64,000 nucleotides of DNA, taken from positions 1 through 64,000 of the forward strand of contig CAUJCU010000016.1 of assembly GCA_963169745.1 (NCBI GenBank). The letters run 5' to 3'. This document shows positions 53,982-62,676 of the stretch, in pieces. The notes under the pieces were generated by a model, which saw only the letters and a program-made list of their open reading frames with translations, had not been told where the DNA came from and did no database searches. Position numbers and translations under genes: made by a program. Source of the DNA: Bacteroidota bacterium. Lineage in GTDB: Bacteria > Bacteroidota > Bacteroidia > UBA4408. The first letter of the stretch is position 1, and every line of letters begins with the position of its first letter.

Positions 53982-54869
53982 TTAAATAATTTGTGTTTCG
54001 AAGCTGCGAATGCTTTCTTTTACTTTTTCCATAAGCCACATAGGGGTTGATGTAGCTCCACAAATTCCAACTGATTGTGCATTTTCAAACCATTCTTTTT
54101 TCAACTCTTCCGGCTCTGAAATAAAATAAGAATGATCGTTTTCAAGCTTACAAGTATCAAATAAGGCTTTTCCATTTGAGCTTTTTTTGCCGCTTACAAA
54201 AATAACGACATCATGTTTTTGAGAAAAATCACGTAATTGCGGTTCTCTATTACTTACCTGACGACAAAGTGTATCATTCGCTTCAAATATATTTTTATGA
54301 TCGCCTCCGGCAGCTTCAATTCTTTGTTCTATTTTTCTCTTTAAGTCCAAAAAACCTTTTGTACTTTTTGTAGTTTGAGAAAATAATTTCACCGGTCGGG
54401 TAAAATCAATTTTTTCCAAATCACTATCATTCATAACCACAATAGCTTTTCCTTTGGTTTGGCCAACTAATCCATTTACTTCTGCGTGCCCCTCTTTTCC
54501 ATAAATAACAAGCTGTCCATCCATTTTCTCGGCTTCATCAAAACCTGCTCTTACTCTGTTTTGTAATTTAAGCACTACAGGACATGAAGCATCAATTAAT
54601 TCAATGTTGTTTTGGGAGGCAATCAAATAGGTTTCAGGTGGTTCACCATGTGCCCTAATAAGAACCTTCACATCGTGTAATTGTCTTAACTGATCGTGGT
54701 TTATGATTTCCAAGCCTTTTGCTTTTAGCCGGTCAACTTCCATATTGTTATGTACAATATCACCTAAACAATATAGTTTATCAGTATTCTCCAACTCATC
54801 TTCGGCCGTTTGTATGGCATACACCACTCCAAAACAAAAACCGGAGTTTGTATCTATATTTATTTTCAT
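53982..54869 (-). CDS. ispH: 4-Hydroxy-3-methylbut-2-enyl diphosphate reductase
   Basis: The last enzyme of the MEP isoprenoid pathway makes IPP and DMAPP using a [4Fe-4S] cluster. The 295 residues include the three cluster Cys: Cys12 in NSGFCFGV, Cys96 in DASCPVV, and Cys in GICGATSTPMW. AHGEPPE contains a substrate His. The downstream order ispH-cmk-porQ on one strand is common in Bacteroidota. Confidence 0.95.
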   Translation of the reverse strand: MKINIDTNSGFCFGVVYAIQTAEDELENTDKLYCLGDIVHNNMEVDRLKAKGLEIINHDQLRQLHDVKVLIRAHGEPPETYLIASQNNIELIDASCPVVLKLQNRVRAGFDEAEKMDGQLVIYGKEGHAEVNGLVGQTKGKAIVVMNDSDLEKIDFTRPVKLFSQTTKSTKGFLDLKRKIEQRIEAAGGDHKNIFEANDTLCRQVSNREPQLRDFSQKHDVVIFVSGKKSSNGKALFDTCKLENDHSYFISEPEELKKEWFENAQSVGICGATSTPMWLMEKVKESIRSFETQII

Positions 54870-54972
54870 ATACAGTTACACTTATAGAATGCCAAAATTA
54901 ACAATAATCTATTGTCGTTCAAAAGTTGATTGCAAGAAAAAAGCTTAAAAAGGTTTAATATTGAAGATACAG

Positions 54973-55674
54973 CTATTTTGCTTTGAACAGTTGTAAATCA
55001 TCAATAAGTCTAAGAACAAAATCGAGTTGTTGTTGAGGATTTAAATCGCTGTTATCTAGTATTATGGCATCAGAGGCTTTAACTAAAGGATTTTCTTTTC
55101 GGTTTGTGTCATCAAAATCACGCTCCTGTAGGTTTTTTTTAACCTCATCGTAACTTATCATTGTCCCTTTGCTATGTAATTCATCATAACGTCTTTGTAC
55201 TCTCACATCAATATCAGCTGTCATAAAGAGCTTCAATTCGGCATTCGGAAAAACAGCCGTACCTATATCTCGTCCTTCCATTACCACACCTTTGTTTTTA
55301 CCCATTAGTTTTTGTAATGAAACCATTTTTTGGCGAACTTCTTTTAAGGCACTTACTTTACTCACATTTTCAGAAACAGGCATTTGCCTAATTTCTTTTT
55401 CAACATTTACTTGATTTAAGTATGCTTCGCTAAAACGTAACGTTGGGTTATACTGAAAAGTTATAACAATGTGCTCCAATTCCTTTATAATCTGCTCTGC
55501 ATTAAATATTTTCCCGTTTCCTACAATATCTTTTTGCATTAAGTAATAGGTGGTACAGCGGTACATGGCTCCTGTGTCCACATATTTATACCCTAATTTT
55601 ACGGCCAAGGCTTTTGCAAGGGTACTTTTACCACACGAAGAGTAGCCATCAATAGCTATGGTTATTTGGTTCAC
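54973..55674 (-). CDS. cmk: (d)CMP kinase
   Basis: Cytidylate kinase phosphorylates CMP and dCMP with ATP. The 233 residues begin with the P-loop IAIDGYSSCGKSTLAKAL. YVDTGAMYR and VMEGRDIGTAVFPNAELK are CMP-binding motifs. The lid region RRYDELHSKGT is present. It lies between porQ and ispH, 100 nt from each. Confidence 0.95.
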   Translation of the reverse strand: MNQITIAIDGYSSCGKSTLAKALAVKLGYKYVDTGAMYRCTTYYLMQKDIVGNGKIFNAEQIIKELEHIVITFQYNPTLRFSEAYLNQVNVEKEIRQMPVSENVSKVSALKEVRQKMVSLQKLMGKNKGVVMEGRDIGTAVFPNAELKLFMTADIDVRVQRRYDELHSKGTMISYDEVKKNLQERDFDDTNRKENPLVKASDAIILDNSDLNPQQQLDFVLRLIDDLQLFKAK

Positions 55675-55774
55675 GTTCCTGAGGGTTTATACAAAGCAAC
55701 AAAATAAGGGAAGATTTTTTAATTAACAGATACTAGGTACAAAAAAATTGCTCTACAAAATTTAGATTTACAAG

Positions 55775-56848
55775 TTACTGTGATGCTCTTTTTCTGCTAA
55801 AATCGTTCATGTTCATACTCAACGAAAGCAAATCGGTTCCTCCGGCCAAATGATAGAATGAATGGCTGTAGGCTATAGTAAATTTAGTAATTTTTATTCC
55901 GGCACCAAAGGCAAAGCCACTTAATCCGGTTCGTGTTGGTATTGCTAAATCTTTTCTGCGGTTGTAATTATAACTCAGTCGTAGATTTAGGTTTTTAGTT
56001 ATTAAAAACTCGGCCCCAAACACAAAATGGCGCATGATATTCTCAGAATATTTTTTCCCGGGTGGCAAAGCCTGGTTGGTTAAAGGGTCAATTTTTACTT
56101 CATTTACAGAATCAGTATAACTAAGTTTAGGACGCTGCAAATTGGTTGCTATTAAATTAAAACGAATAGGAACATGTTTAAGTTTTTGCGTTAAACCTAT
56201 TTCAATATTTAATGGAATTGGTTCTTTATTATCTAAATGATATGGTTTAATTTGTGCTCCTATATTTCGTGCAGCAAAAGATGCTGTAAAAAGTTTATTA
56301 GGATGGATAAACGCCCCTCCAATGTCAAAAGCAAGGCCAAAAGAATTATATGTAGAAATGGCAGAATAAACCGGTTTTAGTTGTGCTCCAATCGTAAATA
56401 TAGAGTCTATCCGGTAACCCCACCCAATACCTAAAGCATATTCTCCACCTGTAAAAGTGCCGGTCTGTATTGAGGTTTCGTCTGCTTCAATAAATTTTCC
56501 ATAGCTAATATATTGCATTCCTATAGCAAAAGTTCCGTAACGTTCTTTATCAAAACCGTATCCCACCATACCGTAATTTATTCCGGAAACATAATTCAAA
56601 TAATTAAACACCAATTGTTTGTCCATCTCCTTGTTTAAAAGAGCGGGGTTTATAAGACCCATATTCAAATCATGATCTCTAACTGCTGGAGCATAGCCCC
56701 CTAATGCCGCTATTCGTGCATTGGGAACAAGATTCAAAAAATTATAAACAGTATTTCCCCCGGTTTGTGCACTTGCTTTAATAATGGTAAACAAGGATAT
56801 GGCTGTTAAAACCATCTGTTTAATCATAGGTTTAATTTTTTGAATCAT
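55775..56848 (-). CDS. porQ: Type IX secretion system protein PorQ
   Basis: PorQ is an outer-membrane barrel protein needed with PorU, PorV and PorZ for attachment of secreted cargo. The 357 residues start with a signal peptide (cleavage near ASAQ), then GGNTVYNFLNLVPNARIAAL and GGYAPAVRDHDLNMGLINPALL, the conserved PorQ start. ATNLQRPKLSYTDSVNEVK lies near residue 245. The gene fits with the T9SS cargo at 22274 and with the plug-like gene at 57635. Confidence 0.9.
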   Translation of the reverse strand: MIQKIKPMIKQMVLTAISLFTIIKASAQTGGNTVYNFLNLVPNARIAALGGYAPAVRDHDLNMGLINPALLNKEMDKQLVFNYLNYVSGINYGMVGYGFDKERYGTFAIGMQYISYGKFIEADETSIQTGTFTGGEYALGIGWGYRIDSIFTIGAQLKPVYSAISTYNSFGLAFDIGGAFIHPNKLFTASFAARNIGAQIKPYHLDNKEPIPLNIEIGLTQKLKHVPIRFNLIATNLQRPKLSYTDSVNEVKIDPLTNQALPPGKKYSENIMRHFVFGAEFLITKNLNLRLSYNYNRRKDLAIPTRTGLSGFAFGAGIKITKFTIAYSHSFYHLAGGTDLLSLSMNMNDFSRKRASQ

Positions 56849-57003
56849 TACGGGCTTTTCTACTTTAGAAAAAGGGTTGCGCTAGAATATAATTTATGCT
56901 GCAAATAACGAATAATTTTTGAAAATATTGCAGTTTGTTAATGGACAGACTTTTAACTGAATACGTGTTAAGCTAAAATAAAAATTTTCATTTTTAGTTG
57001 TAT

Positions 57004-57615
57004 TTATTTTATTTCGAAGTTCAGTAATTCTTTATCTTCAAGTGTGGCTATTAGTCTGTCGCCAATATTAACCGGCCCCACTCCTGCCGGTGTTCCGGTA
57101 AAAATTAAATCTCCTGTTTTAAGTGTCATAAATTGTGAAATGTAGGCAATAATTTCATCTATAGTGAAAATCATCTGGTTGGAACTGCCTTCTTGTACAG
57201 TTTCTTGGTTCTTTTTAAGATTAAAGCGTATGTTCTTATTATCTTTTAGTTGATGAATTGAAACAAAAGTACCAACTGCAGCACTATGATCAAAAGACTT
57301 GGCTATTTCCCAAGGAAGTCCTTTAACCTTACACTGTTCTTGCAAGTCGCGTGCTGTAAAGTCAATACCAAGTGTAATTTCCTGATAGTATTTATGTGCA
57401 AATTGGGGTTGTATGGTTTTTCCGTTTTTACTTATTTTCACAACCAACTCCAACTCATAATGTAGATTTTTGGTAAAACGTGGGTAATAAAGAGGTGAAT
57501 TGTCCTTAAGCAAAGCGGTATCGGGCTTCAAAAAAAATATTGGCTCTTTAGGTTTAGCACTTTGCATTTCATTAATATGGTCGATATAGTTGCGGCCAAT
57601 GCAGATAATTTTCAT
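57004..57615 (-). CDS. Fumarylacetoacetate hydrolase family protein (FAHD1-like)
   Basis: The 203-residue enzyme has the FAH fold with the metal site region HYELELVVKISKNG, GIDFTARDLQEQCK and FTGTPAGVGPVNIGDR. The length fits FAHD1-type acylpyruvases or oxaloacetate decarboxylases, not true fumarylacetoacetase of the tyrosine pathway (about 420 residues). It may act on an acylpyruvate. It precedes the T9SS plug-like gene on the same strand, 19 nt away. Confidence 0.88.
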   Translation of the reverse strand: MKIICIGRNYIDHINEMQSAKPKEPIFFLKPDTALLKDNSPLYYPRFTKNLHYELELVVKISKNGKTIQPQFAHKYYQEITLGIDFTARDLQEQCKVKGLPWEIAKSFDHSAAVGTFVSIHQLKDNKNIRFNLKKNQETVQEGSSNQMIFTIDEIIAYISQFMTLKTGDLIFTGTPAGVGPVNIGDRLIATLEDKELLNFEIK

Positions 57616-57634
57616 AGTAAAGGGGAGTAAAAAA

Positions 57635-58933
57635 TTACTTTATAGCGTTTGATTTTACTTTTTTATAGGCAATGAGTCGGTCGTAAAAAACCCCTATGGG
57701 CTGATGGTACACCATCAGGGTGTAATCGTTTTCGGTTTCAAAACGATTGCCCTCTGTTAAGGTCTCGTCAGGCACTTTGTCTTTTTGACCTTTAAGCACA
57801 TACTCATAATTATAAAAACCTTGTTTTAAAAATAAACGGGCACGATAGCCTTTAAAAGCGGCATCATAAATCATTTTAAACTCTTCTTTACACTGCCAAT
57901 CGCTTAAAGCACCAAAAACATATACGTCACCATCCATTATTGGCGTATCACTCATCAGGTAAAAATAAACATAACAGTAATCAGCTTCAGTTTCGGGACT
58001 GTCGCTAACATTAGTTTTAATTATAAACTTTCCATTCAAATCCTTTTCATAGGCATAGCGCTTAAATGCTCTTTTATCATCGTTATACAAATAGAAATGT
58101 GTAAAGTATAAGCTATCGATTCTTATCTTATTTATACGCACATCAGGGTTTCTAAGGCTTTGGGTATTAAAGTATCTAAACTCTTTTCCTCCATTAAATG
58201 TATTTCCATCGTCATACCCATAATCTAATTCTGTATCTTTTATAAAAACTGGTTTAAGACCTTCTATACTTGTATCAAAGCGGTCGTTCTGCATCAATAC
58301 TACTTTTAAATCATTTAAAGGATCAAGAATTTTATAATAATTGGAATTGATTTTAAAATCAACTTCTTGTTTTAAAAAACGGTACTCGTTTAAAGTAGCA
58401 GGATGTATATCTATAGCCACATCAACTTCTTCTTCATACACCATAAACCTACGGGTTATAGCGATATCCTCTTCGTCACCATTTAAATAAACTTTTAATA
58501 GGTAATTTCCGCTTTTTGTAATTTTAAAAACATCAGTAGGAAGCTCCACCTGATAGTGCGTATATTGCTGAATGGTATTGAAAGAACGTGTTATGTTAGA
58601 AATTTGATCTTCGGTGTATCCTTCAATATAGTCAGAAGGGGTCATATTGGTAGGGTTCCATTCAGCATCGCAATGTATTACGGTGTAATTGTATGTTTTA
58701 TAATCATTCTCAAAATCATCAAAAGCAAAAATAAGCTTTTCGTCACTTTTAAGGCGAATGGCCGGAAAACCTGTCTCCCAGCCTTTAAAATAAAAGAGTA
58801 CTGTTTTAATATTCGATTTGTAAATATAATCTTCATACCGTAGTGTTGTTTTAGCATAATCATCGTATGAAGCCCATGACGAGTACCCAATAAGCAACAG
58901 CACAAGCAGTAAAGTATATTTATGAGTTTTCAT
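57635..58933 (-). CDS. Type IX secretion plug-like protein (DUF5103)
   Basis: The 432-residue exported protein (signal near SSWAS) belongs to DUF5103, whose members include the plug that closes the T9SS translocon SprA. Typical parts are TLRYEDYIYKSNIKTVLFY, VIHCDAEWNPTNMTPSDYI, and the C-terminal VYFYLMSDTPIMDGDVYVFG segment followed by ALSDWQCKEEFKM. Its start overlaps the end of the solute-binding lipoprotein gene by 14 nt. It completes a T9SS-related group with PorQ. Confidence 0.85.
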   Translation of the reverse strand: MKTHKYTLLLVLLLIGYSSWASYDDYAKTTLRYEDYIYKSNIKTVLFYFKGWETGFPAIRLKSDEKLIFAFDDFENDYKTYNYTVIHCDAEWNPTNMTPSDYIEGYTEDQISNITRSFNTIQQYTHYQVELPTDVFKITKSGNYLLKVYLNGDEEDIAITRRFMVYEEEVDVAIDIHPATLNEYRFLKQEVDFKINSNYYKILDPLNDLKVVLMQNDRFDTSIEGLKPVFIKDTELDYGYDDGNTFNGGKEFRYFNTQSLRNPDVRINKIRIDSLYFTHFYLYNDDKRAFKRYAYEKDLNGKFIIKTNVSDSPETEADYCYVYFYLMSDTPIMDGDVYVFGALSDWQCKEEFKMIYDAAFKGYRARLFLKQGFYNYEYVLKGQKDKVPDETLTEGNRFETENDYTLMVYHQPIGVFYDRLIAYKKVKSNAIK

Positions 58934-60578
58934 TTTTAATTGTTTTCTGAACGGTTTTTAATTGTAACAAGTTTAAAGCATTGCCTTTTAGGCCTTGAAT
59001 ATTATTATGATAAAAAAAAACAGCATCATCATAATACAATGGAACTACAGGAGCATTTTCAATAATTATTTTTTCCATCATACTAAAGTTTCGCTGTAAA
59101 TCATTGTTATCTAAGGGCGACAAACACATTTGGTACAAGGAGTCAAAAGTAGTATTGTTAAAATGCGTGTAATTGGGGCCGTCAGGACTAAAATTTTTGG
59201 AGTAAAATACCGACATATAGTTTTCTTTATCAGCATAGTCGGCAACCCATGATTTTCTAAAAAAAGCGGCTTTATTATGTGCTATAAGATCGCTGTTAAT
59301 AGCGGGCAGCAAGACTTCTACCTTTATTTTAATGCCCTGTAATTCTAATTCTCGTTGAATGTATTCGCAAACATCTTGGTAAACCGATGTAGTAATTAAA
59401 GGAATAGTAGGTAAATTTTTCCCTTCAGGGAAACCAGCTTCTTTTAATAGTTTTCGTGTAATTTCAGGACGGAAAGAAAATCCTTTCAGTGTATCATCAA
59501 AAAAAGGCATTCCCTTGGGGACAAAGCCATATTCAGCAGCCGAACCAATATTGTTTCGTAAATAAGCGATCATTTTCTTTCGATCTATTCCGTAGTTTAT
59601 AGCCTGTCTTATTTTGCGCTGTGTTTCTTTAGGAAGCAATCCTATTCCATCTTTATAATCTAAATTAAAACCTAAGTAATCTGTTTTTAAAAATGGAATC
59701 TTAGACATGTTAATTTTATTTTCGTAGGCTTTTTGTATATGACCACTAGGGGTAAGCAATTCGTCTTTGTAACTCGCATCAATACCCGACATAAAATCAA
59801 AATTTCCTTTTACAAATTCAAGAAAAGCGGTTTGTCTGTCTTTTAAAAAGGAAATATTTACAGCATCTAAAAATGGCAACCGAAGTCCGTTGTATGTTTC
59901 AAAATAGTGTGGGTTCTTGAGTAAAACCATTTTTTCACCTTCGGCCCAAATTTTAAAAGTAAAAGGTCCGGTACCAACCGGATTGTTTCGAAAATCTTTT
60001 TTATAATGGCTTGCTATTTCTTTTGGAACAACACTGCAATAAGGCATACTTAGCAGTAATATGAAGGGGCGATAGGGCTTTTTTAAAGTAATTTGCAAAA
60101 TACTATCATTGGGAGCCGAAATTTCGGGTACTCCGTTTTTCTCGGCAATGGCATGAAGCACCCATACACCCGGTGAAGCAGTAGCAGGATTAAGCAGGCG
60201 ATTAAAGCTATACACAAAATCATTTGCTGTTACTTTTCGGCCTTTATTATTTGGAAAAAGCTGGTGATCGTGAAAAAAAACATCGTCACGTAAATGAAAA
60301 GTATATACTAAACCATCATCGCTAATGCTCCAGCGGTAAGCAATACAAGGCTTAAGCTGCAATGAATCATCCAGTTGAACCAATCCATTAAACAACATAT
60401 TTACAGCCCAAATATTTTCGGTACGATTGCAAAAAGCCGGGTCGAGCGAAGAAATTCCTGCGGCTTCATTATATCTGAAAACAGTTCTGTTATCGGTATT
60501 AGGAGTTTGACAAGAAAATGCCATCCAAGTAGCACACATCAAAACAGTGAATTTTAGATAAGCTTTCAAAATGTGCAT
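58920..60578 (-). CDS. ABC-type solute-binding lipoprotein (SBP family 5)
   Basis: The 552-residue protein has lipobox AFSCQTP and the SBP_bac_5 fold: SLDPAFCNRTENIWAVNMLF, YTFHLRDDVFFHDHQLF, NDFVYSFNRLLNP and RKIRQAINYGIDRKKMIAYL. Such proteins bind peptides or other ligands for DppBC-type importers. No permease or ATPase gene is in the window, so it is an orphan here and sits between the porin and the T9SS plug-like gene. It may work with a distant importer. Confidence 0.9.
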   Translation of the reverse strand: MHILKAYLKFTVLMCATWMAFSCQTPNTDNRTVFRYNEAAGISSLDPAFCNRTENIWAVNMLFNGLVQLDDSLQLKPCIAYRWSISDDGLVYTFHLRDDVFFHDHQLFPNNKGRKVTANDFVYSFNRLLNPATASPGVWVLHAIAEKNGVPEISAPNDSILQITLKKPYRPFILLLSMPYCSVVPKEIASHYKKDFRNNPVGTGPFTFKIWAEGEKMVLLKNPHYFETYNGLRLPFLDAVNISFLKDRQTAFLEFVKGNFDFMSGIDASYKDELLTPSGHIQKAYENKINMSKIPFLKTDYLGFNLDYKDGIGLLPKETQRKIRQAINYGIDRKKMIAYLRNNIGSAAEYGFVPKGMPFFDDTLKGFSFRPEITRKLLKEAGFPEGKNLPTIPLITTSVYQDVCEYIQRELELQGIKIKVEVLLPAINSDLIAHNKAAFFRKSWVADYADKENYMSVFYSKNFSPDGPNYTHFNNTTFDSLYQMCLSPLDNNDLQRNFSMMEKIIIENAPVVPLYYDDAVFFYHNNIQGLKGNALNLLQLKTVQKTIKNENS

Positions 60579-60584
60579 TCGATT

Positions 60585-62483
60585 TTAATTAATAAACATC
60601 CAGTTTAGCCCAAATTTAAAAGTTAAGCCCGGCATAGCGTAGTATGGGCTGTAAAAATAAGGTTGAGTAAAAATAGTATTGATCTGTTCTAAACGAATAA
60701 ATGATTGTACCGTTTTAATTTTAAAAGAAAGAAAGATATCTACCAAGGGCATATTGCCCGTTGTAAACTTATTTTGATAGTAAAATAAATGAGTGGCTGC
60801 CATATAGGTATATGGTTTATAGTTATTCAACCAAAATATATCAGCTCCTGTTTGAAACCATAATTGTCTTTTAAAAATACGTTCCTCAAAGTACAACGAT
60901 GCTTTAGTAAAGTAAGTTGGTATGCCTAAATATTGTTGGGTGGTGTTTTCGTGTTGAATTAAAATCTCTGGAGCCCATCGAAGCGCTTTCCATTTAAACA
61001 CTTTAAAATACCGTAGCTGTATTAAGTTTAAGGGTACGTTTAGCTGTGTTGGTAATGCAAAAGTATCTGCAAAAGTATAATTCTTAATAATGCTGTATTG
61101 CAAAAACAATGTACCCAATGACTGCCTTGTTAGCGAGGCATTTATAAATTGATGTTGAACCGGTTTTAGTGTGTTATTCCAATAAAAATTATTGGAGTAA
61201 TAGTAATTGTAAATCACTTCGGGTGCAGCACTGTTAATGCCAATTTGTATATCCCAATGGGTTACTTTTTTGGGTGCTGAACTCAGCTTAAAAACTGTCT
61301 GATAGTTATTTGCATTATACCCATTCAAATAATATTTTCCTTCAGCACCCAAAACTACATTTCTTATATTTTTACTTAATGAAGCTGCCGTATAAAAGGT
61401 AAAATAATTTTTACGATAGTCCTTAAAACTAACATCTAAATTTTCAAATCCAACCTGCCAATCATACCCCAAATAGTGCTCAAGCGGGCTATCTGCAACC
61501 GTGTTAAACAGGCTTAGAACTATTTTAGTTTTTTGAGCTCTTAATTTATCTTTAAAAGGTTGTTGGGTAATCCAGTAATTTTGATAGTATAACGAATCGC
61601 TGTACTGATCATCATAGTGTCTGAAATACTCTTGGTAACGTGCATAAACAGCTATTTTGTTTAAAGACACTGAAGTGCCATTAAAGGGACTTAACACGTG
61701 GTTCACTAATTTTTTATCTAACCCTAGTACTTGTTTGGTATAAACATCTGATCCAAAAATAAGTTGCTGGGCATGATTTAAGTATACAGGTATTAAATTT
61801 TTATCGCTCAAATTACTATAATTATATGAAAATGCTGAATCAGGCTGTAAACCACCGTTTAATTGAGAAGCAATACGGTTATAGGTATAAGCAAAAAAAC
61901 TTTGAAACCTTTTTTGTGGCGAAAGATAAGAAGCAAAAGTTTGAAACCCGATGGTATTGGCTTGTTGTTTATTATAGTAGCCTTCTGTTCGCAGGCCATT
62001 TATTTTGAATCCAACGTTTAGTGCCGGGAGTATTTGCTGGCTGTGTAATAACTCTACCACCTGCTCTTTTTTACTGCCCACTACTGCTTTTATCATAGTT
62101 ACCGGGTAATAAGTATGCATAAATTCAGTTTGATTATTATTCAGGTAAAGATTATCGTAAAGTGTAGAGCAAAAGGTTAAAGCATCACTAATTCGAGTTT
62201 GGTAAAATACATTTCGTGAAGGCAAAGAAAGGTGACCGGTAATGTTGTAAAAGTTACCCGTTTTAAAAAGTGAGTTGTACCGTTGTAATTCATTTAAGGA
62301 GGTATCTATCAAATGAAATCCAGAAAAATTATCCTTAAAAAAATACGGAATTGAATCATAAGCTACTTTAGATGAATCTGATGCTGCCCATACCTTACCT
62401 GACAAGGGTAACACCATTAAAAAAAAGATAAGCAAACAGAGCTTTACAGAACAAATAAATTTTATAGGCTTTTTGGAATCCAC
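60585..62483 (-). CDS. Putative outer-membrane porin (Porin_10 type)
   Basis: The 632-residue protein has a signal peptide (KLCLLIFFLMVLPLSGKVWA) and alternating strands throughout: FAYTYNRIASQLNGG, LPLVDIFLSFKIKTVQ and the C-terminal strand YYAMPGLTFKFGLNWMF. It belongs to the Porin_10 family of Bacteroidota outer-membrane barrels. The order porin - binding lipoprotein - T9SS plug-like protein suggests one transcript with spacing of 6 nt and then a 14-nt overlap. Confidence 0.8.
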   Translation of the reverse strand: MDSKKPIKFICSVKLCLLIFFLMVLPLSGKVWAASDSSKVAYDSIPYFFKDNFSGFHLIDTSLNELQRYNSLFKTGNFYNITGHLSLPSRNVFYQTRISDALTFCSTLYDNLYLNNNQTEFMHTYYPVTMIKAVVGSKKEQVVELLHSQQILPALNVGFKINGLRTEGYYNKQQANTIGFQTFASYLSPQKRFQSFFAYTYNRIASQLNGGLQPDSAFSYNYSNLSDKNLIPVYLNHAQQLIFGSDVYTKQVLGLDKKLVNHVLSPFNGTSVSLNKIAVYARYQEYFRHYDDQYSDSLYYQNYWITQQPFKDKLRAQKTKIVLSLFNTVADSPLEHYLGYDWQVGFENLDVSFKDYRKNYFTFYTAASLSKNIRNVVLGAEGKYYLNGYNANNYQTVFKLSSAPKKVTHWDIQIGINSAAPEVIYNYYYSNNFYWNNTLKPVQHQFINASLTRQSLGTLFLQYSIIKNYTFADTFALPTQLNVPLNLIQLRYFKVFKWKALRWAPEILIQHENTTQQYLGIPTYFTKASLYFEERIFKRQLWFQTGADIFWLNNYKPYTYMAATHLFYYQNKFTTGNMPLVDIFLSFKIKTVQSFIRLEQINTIFTQPYFYSPYYAMPGLTFKFGLNWMFIN

Positions 62484-62676
62484 AACTTTAGCAAGCAGAT
62501 GACAAAAATATTATATTTTGATAAATTTCGGGTAACAAAAAGCCTTAACATATAAAGAGCGTGAAAGAAAGTTTCATTTTTAAAGTGAATTCTTTCAAAT
62601 ATCCTTTAAAGTCAATTCTTTGTAAGCAAACTTTAAGTTAACAGGTCATCATTTACTCTAAAAATCCGTCCTTGAT

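Noticed and set aside
57004-57615. Fumarylacetoacetase completing the tyrosine pathway
   Set aside because: The protein is half the length of true FAH and has FAHD1-type motifs. It is also 28 kb away from hmgA-hpd.
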